A stretch of DNA of 64,000 nt, from the NCBI GenBank assembly GCA_000431815.1, contig FR889219.1:1-64000 (forward strand), in the 5' to 3' direction. Shown piece after piece: positions 60,789 to 64,000 of the stretch; positions within the stretch are counted from its first letter, which is position 1; every line of letters begins with the position of its first letter. The position numbers and the translations under genes are program-made. Origin of the DNA: Butyrivibrio sp. CAG:318. Its GTDB lineage: Bacteria > Bacillota > Clostridia > Lachnospirales > Lachnospiraceae. The notes below the pieces were generated by a model. That model searched no databases, had not been told where the DNA came from, and saw nothing but the letters and a program-made list of their open reading frames with translations.

Positions 60789-62414
60789 CTATTTCATAAG
60801 ATGCAGCTTGCGCGCGATTCTTTCTATTCTCAGCCCCATTGGGAAATCCAGTAAATCTTCGTGCGTAAGCCCTTTCATAAGGAAAATCACGGCAAAATAA
60901 ATCAATATTCCGATCAGGATACACATTCCGGCGGATACAAAGTTGACTACATAAGAGAGATTTGTTACATCTCCGAACGGAAGCCTGATAAGGGCAATCA
61001 CACCGCCCATAACAGCCGATGCTGCGAGCGGCAGAAGGAACGATTTTGTTATTTCCTGCTTATATCGTGCATACTTGTTGACTGAAATCCAGTTCAGTAT
61101 ACATACGACCAGCGGGTATGTGACGGTTCCTATCATGAGGACATACACGCCGAGATTTGTGAATTTAAGAAGCACAACTACAAGCACGACATGTATTGCA
61201 AGAGATATCGCCGAATGCCTTACCGGAAGATTCATCTTGTCAAGCCCCTGAAGGGCGGCATTGGTTATAGTTGACAGAGCATAGAATATGACTGCTGCGC
61301 CCCCGTAGAAAAGCATCCGTCCTGAAATCACATAATCGGTTGAAGGAAAAAGCATTTTCATAATAGGTTTGCCGAGAACCATAAGTCCGACAGCACATGG
61401 GATGGCGACAAACATATTTACCTTGACGGAGGTAGCAAGCTTCGCGCGGAAACTGTCATTATTGCCGACGGCACGCAATGATACGAGCGTAGGTATCATA
61501 GAAGATGCCATAGCCGACGAAATTGCAACGGGCACATTGATCAGTGTCCGATATTTGGAAAAAATTCCTACCATTACCGAACGGTCATCACCGGCATAAA
61601 GTTTTCCAAAAAGCGTTCCGTCAATTATTCCGCTTGCCTGGTATACAGTCTGGCTTAAAATGATTGGAATTATAGTAATTGCAAGCATGTGACCTATCTC
61701 ACGCGGAGTATCATCATGTGTTGCCCTGTCATGTGTGAGATGGACATGCATACGCGGTCTGTATGCGATAAAAAGAAATATAAGGAAAGCAAGTCCGGCA
61801 ATGGCACCGACCAGTGTTCCGAGCGTTCCTCCGGCTGCCCCCATTCCGGCACGGTTGGAATCCGTGGAAACCTTAACGAAAAGCCATGCAGCGAATATGC
61901 TCACGGCAGCATTGAATATCTGTTCAACAATCTGTGACACTGCGGTAGGTATCATGGTTTTGCGGCTTTGGAAGAAACCTCGCATGGTTCCCGCAACGGC
62001 TACAACGAATATAGTCGGTGAGAGTACACGCAGCGGTATGGTAAGCCCTTCATAACCTGTGAACCGTTCTATTGCCGGCGCAGCAAAAAATATTATTGCC
62101 ATCATGACAAAACCGGCAGTCGAAGCAAAAGCCAGCGCATATTTGAAAATTCTGTATCCGTTGTGATATTCTTTGCGGGCAAATTTACCTGATAAGAGCT
62201 TGGATACTGCCAAAGGCATACTGTATGATGACAGAATCAGGGCAAAAGAGTAGATCTCAAAGGCATAACTGTAAAGACCGTTGCTCTTATCGCCGATTAT
62301 CGCTGTCATCGGGCTTCTGTAAAGAAGTCCGATAACGCGTGAAAGGACGGATGCAGCGGCCAGTATAGAACCCTGTTTTATAAAATTATTGGAATCCGAT
62401 CGTTTGTTTCCCAT
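60789..62414 (-). CDS. MOP-superfamily flippase (SpoVB/MurJ/Wzx-like)
   Basis: 541 residues with about 14 membrane helices. The start FIKQGSILAAASVLSRVIGLLYR and the MTAIIGDKSNGLYSYAF region are characteristic of SpoVB/YtgP-type lipid-linked oligosaccharide flippases. It moves a lipid-linked precursor (lipid II or a polysaccharide unit) across the membrane. It lies 6 bases after pyrG on the same strand, so they are probably cotranscribed. It could serve peptidoglycan, or a glycan decorated by the nearby enzymes. Confidence 0.85.
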   Translation of the reverse strand: MGNKRSDSNNFIKQGSILAAASVLSRVIGLLYRSPMTAIIGDKSNGLYSYAFEIYSFALILSSYSMPLAVSKLLSGKFARKEYHNGYRIFKYALAFASTAGFVMMAIIFFAAPAIERFTGYEGLTIPLRVLSPTIFVVAVAGTMRGFFQSRKTMIPTAVSQIVEQIFNAAVSIFAAWLFVKVSTDSNRAGMGAAGGTLGTLVGAIAGLAFLIFLFIAYRPRMHVHLTHDRATHDDTPREIGHMLAITIIPIILSQTVYQASGIIDGTLFGKLYAGDDRSVMVGIFSKYRTLINVPVAISSAMASSMIPTLVSLRAVGNNDSFRAKLATSVKVNMFVAIPCAVGLMVLGKPIMKMLFPSTDYVISGRMLFYGGAAVIFYALSTITNAALQGLDKMNLPVRHSAISLAIHVVLVVVLLKFTNLGVYVLMIGTVTYPLVVCILNWISVNKYARYKQEITKSFLLPLAASAVMGGVIALIRLPFGDVTNLSYVVNFVSAGMCILIGILIYFAVIFLMKGLTHEDLLDFPMGLRIERIARKLHLMK

Positions 62415-62420
62415 AAGAAA

Positions 62421-64000
62421 TTATTTATCCTTATTATCCTTGTGCTTAAGTGCCGCCTCAATAAGTCCTCTGAAAAGAGGATGAGGTCTGTTAGGCCTTG
62501 ATTTGAGTTCCGGATGTCCCTGCGTTGCGATGTAGAAAGGATGTCCCGGAAGTTCACACATCTCAACTATCCTGTTGTCAGGAGATGTTCCCGAAAGCAG
62601 AAGTCCTTTCTCTGTAAGAACAGCACGAAAATCATTATTAACTTCATAGCGGTGTCTGTGACGCTCGGAAATATTATCTGTTCCGTAAAGACTGTGGGCG
62701 AGAGAATTTTTGGCAAGTACGCATGGGTATGCACCGAGCCTTAATGTTCCGCCTATGTCTTCAATGCCGTTCTGGTCAGGCATAAGTGCGATCACAGGAT
62801 GGGTCGTATTAGGATTCATCTCGATGCTGTGGGCATCACGGAAACCTACAACATTACGTGCATATTCAACAATCGTAAGCTGCATTCCGAGGCACAGACC
62901 GAGGAATGGAATCTTATTTTCCCTTGCATATCTGATTGCAGTTATCATGCCTTCGATTCCTCTTGTTCCGAAACCACCCGGTACAAGAATACCATCAACC
63001 TCGCCGAGAAGCTCGTCTACATTATCTTCCGTTACGGTCTCGGAGTCAACCCATTTGATATCTATTGTGGCGTGATTGGTTATTCCGCCATGTTTAAGTG
63101 CTTCAACAACACTGATGTAAGCATCGTGAAGCTGGACATATTTACCGACGAGTGCGATGGTTACCTTGCTGGTAGGATGTCTTAAATCATCAACCATCTT
63201 ATGCCAGTCATCAAGATCCGGTTCAGGGCAGTTAAGGTGCAGGCTTTCACATGCGACCTGCGCGAGATGCTCTTTCTCCATTGCAAGAGGAGCCTCGTAG
63301 AGGTATTCAACATCAAGGTTCTGCAATACATGGTCACTCGGAACATTACAAAATAAAGCAATTTTGTCCTTGATACCCTGATCGAGAGGATGCTCGCTTC
63401 TGCACACTATGATGTCGGGCTGGATACCCATGCTCTGGAGATCCTTGACACTGGCCTGCGTAGGCTTTGTCTTAAGCTCCTGCGAAGCACTGAGGTATGG
63501 GATGAGGGTTACATGAATAAGAATTGCATTCTCATGGCCGACTTCATGCTGGAACTGACGTATTGATTCGAGGAACGGCTGGCTTTCGATATCACCGACT
63601 GTACCGCCGACCTCGATAATTGCGATTCTTGTATCGTCATCTGTAAAATTACGATAGAATCTGCTCTTTATTTCATTCGTTATATGAGGAATGACCTGAA
63701 CGGTTCCGCCGCCGTAGTCTCCGCGGCGCTCTTTCTGCAGGACAGACCAGTATACCTTACCGGTTGTCACATTGGAATTCTTGTCAAGGCTTTCATCTAT
63801 GAATCTCTCATAATGGCCGAGATCAAGGTCCGTTTCTGCGCCATCATCTGTTACAAATACCTCACCATGCTGGATAGGATTCATTGTACCCGGATCGATG
63901 TTGATGTATGGATCGAACTTCTGCATGGTTACCTTGTAACCTCTTGCTTTTAACAGTCTGCCGAGGGAAGCTGCGGTGATTCCTTTACCGAGACCCGAAA
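62421..64000 (-). CDS. pyrG: CTP synthase, 5'-truncated
   Basis: The frame is open to the window edge; about 526 residues are visible, starting at SGLGKGITAASLGRLLKARGY, so only about 14 N-terminal residues are missing. The synthetase domain includes QKFDPYINIDPGTMNP, EVGGTVGDIES and the ATP/UTP site. The C-terminal class I amidotransferase has LGLCLGMQ (Cys) and GHPE (His-Glu), and supplies ammonia from glutamine. It makes CTP from UTP, ATP and glutamine. The flippase gene follows 6 bases downstream on the same strand. Confidence 0.98.
   Translation of the reverse strand, partial: SGLGKGITAASLGRLLKARGYKVTMQKFDPYINIDPGTMNPIQHGEVFVTDDGAETDLDLGHYERFIDESLDKNSNVTTGKVYWSVLQKERRGDYGGGTVQVIPHITNEIKSRFYRNFTDDDTRIAIIEVGGTVGDIESQPFLESIRQFQHEVGHENAILIHVTLIPYLSASQELKTKPTQASVKDLQSMGIQPDIIVCRSEHPLDQGIKDKIALFCNVPSDHVLQNLDVEYLYEAPLAMEKEHLAQVACESLHLNCPEPDLDDWHKMVDDLRHPTSKVTIALVGKYVQLHDAYISVVEALKHGGITNHATIDIKWVDSETVTEDNVDELLGEVDGILVPGGFGTRGIEGMITAIRYARENKIPFLGLCLGMQLTIVEYARNVVGFRDAHSIEMNPNTTHPVIALMPDQNGIEDIGGTLRLGAYPCVLAKNSLAHSLYGTDNISERHRHRYEVNNDFRAVLTEKGLLLSGTSPDNRIVEMCELPGHPFYIATQGHPELKSRPNRPHPLFRGLIEAALKHKDNKDK

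Overview
The window looks like a chromosomal segment of a gut-type Lachnospiraceae (Clostridia) bacterium. This is inferred from gene content and style, not from a marker gene. The signs are low-to-moderate GC, AGGAGG-type ribosome binding sites, a bile-salt hydrolase, BspA-like leucine-rich surface proteins, a DUF4317 protein, a stand-alone MsmK-type ATPase, a sodium-pumping biotin decarboxylase cluster, FtsEX next to a PcsB-like hydrolase, and a Mn2+ riboswitch ahead of a P-type ATPase. No rRNA, tRNA, CRISPR array, insertion sequence or prophage was seen. The first gene and the last gene (pyrG) run off the ends.

Layout. 1-11155: end of a serine hydrolase, a membrane-anchored Ntn hydrolase behind a two-operator promoter, a MATE pump with an AAA ATPase, a bile-salt hydrolase divergent from the pump, a PutP symporter, MgtE, and KtrAB. 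11233-15867: aldo/keto reductase, a yybP-ykoY riboswitch controlling a P-type ATPase, and a small alarmone synthetase. 16069-27861: an unusual signalling island. It holds a zinc-ribbon/PASTA protein, a pseudokinase with PASTA and leucine-rich ectodomain, a LytTR regulator lacking its phosphoacceptor Asp, zinc-ribbon and FHA proteins, a kinase fused to a solute-binding-protein-like domain, and a secreted LRR/FN3 protein. 27947-33430: thioesterase, CvfB, RidA, a GC-rich structured RNA candidate, small genes, YitT, MsmK. 33741-37651: a putative ABC export or immunity operon. 37766-49404: a CdaR-type regulator, ftsEX with hydrolase and CtpA, uvrBA behind a LexA-like box, and a D,D-carboxypeptidase. 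49583-54713: a biotin decarboxylase/transcarboxylase cluster plus thioredoxin. 54797-64000: DUF4317, DegV, a fusion of a glutamine-kinase-like enzyme with a class I amidotransferase, a HAD phosphatase, a MOP flippase, and pyrG.

How the genes work together. Best candidate for an undescribed system: the island at 16069-27861. It has one apparently active Ser/Thr kinase, one pseudokinase paralogue, FHA phosphothreonine readers and a LytTR transcription factor whose receiver has Ser in place of Asp, with no histidine kinase nearby. A 22-bp-period direct repeat lies just ahead of the LytTR gene. The two kinases carry quite different outward-facing domains, so the set could turn a surface signal into Ser/Thr phosphorylation and then LytTR-controlled transcription. 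Second candidate: the 1015-residue fusion at 57111. Its order of domains matches the Campylobacter glutamine kinase (Cj1418) joined to the gamma-glutamyl-CDP-amidate hydrolase (Cj1417), which suggests phosphoramidate chemistry on a surface glycan.

All function calls rest on motif reading by eye; no database search was run.
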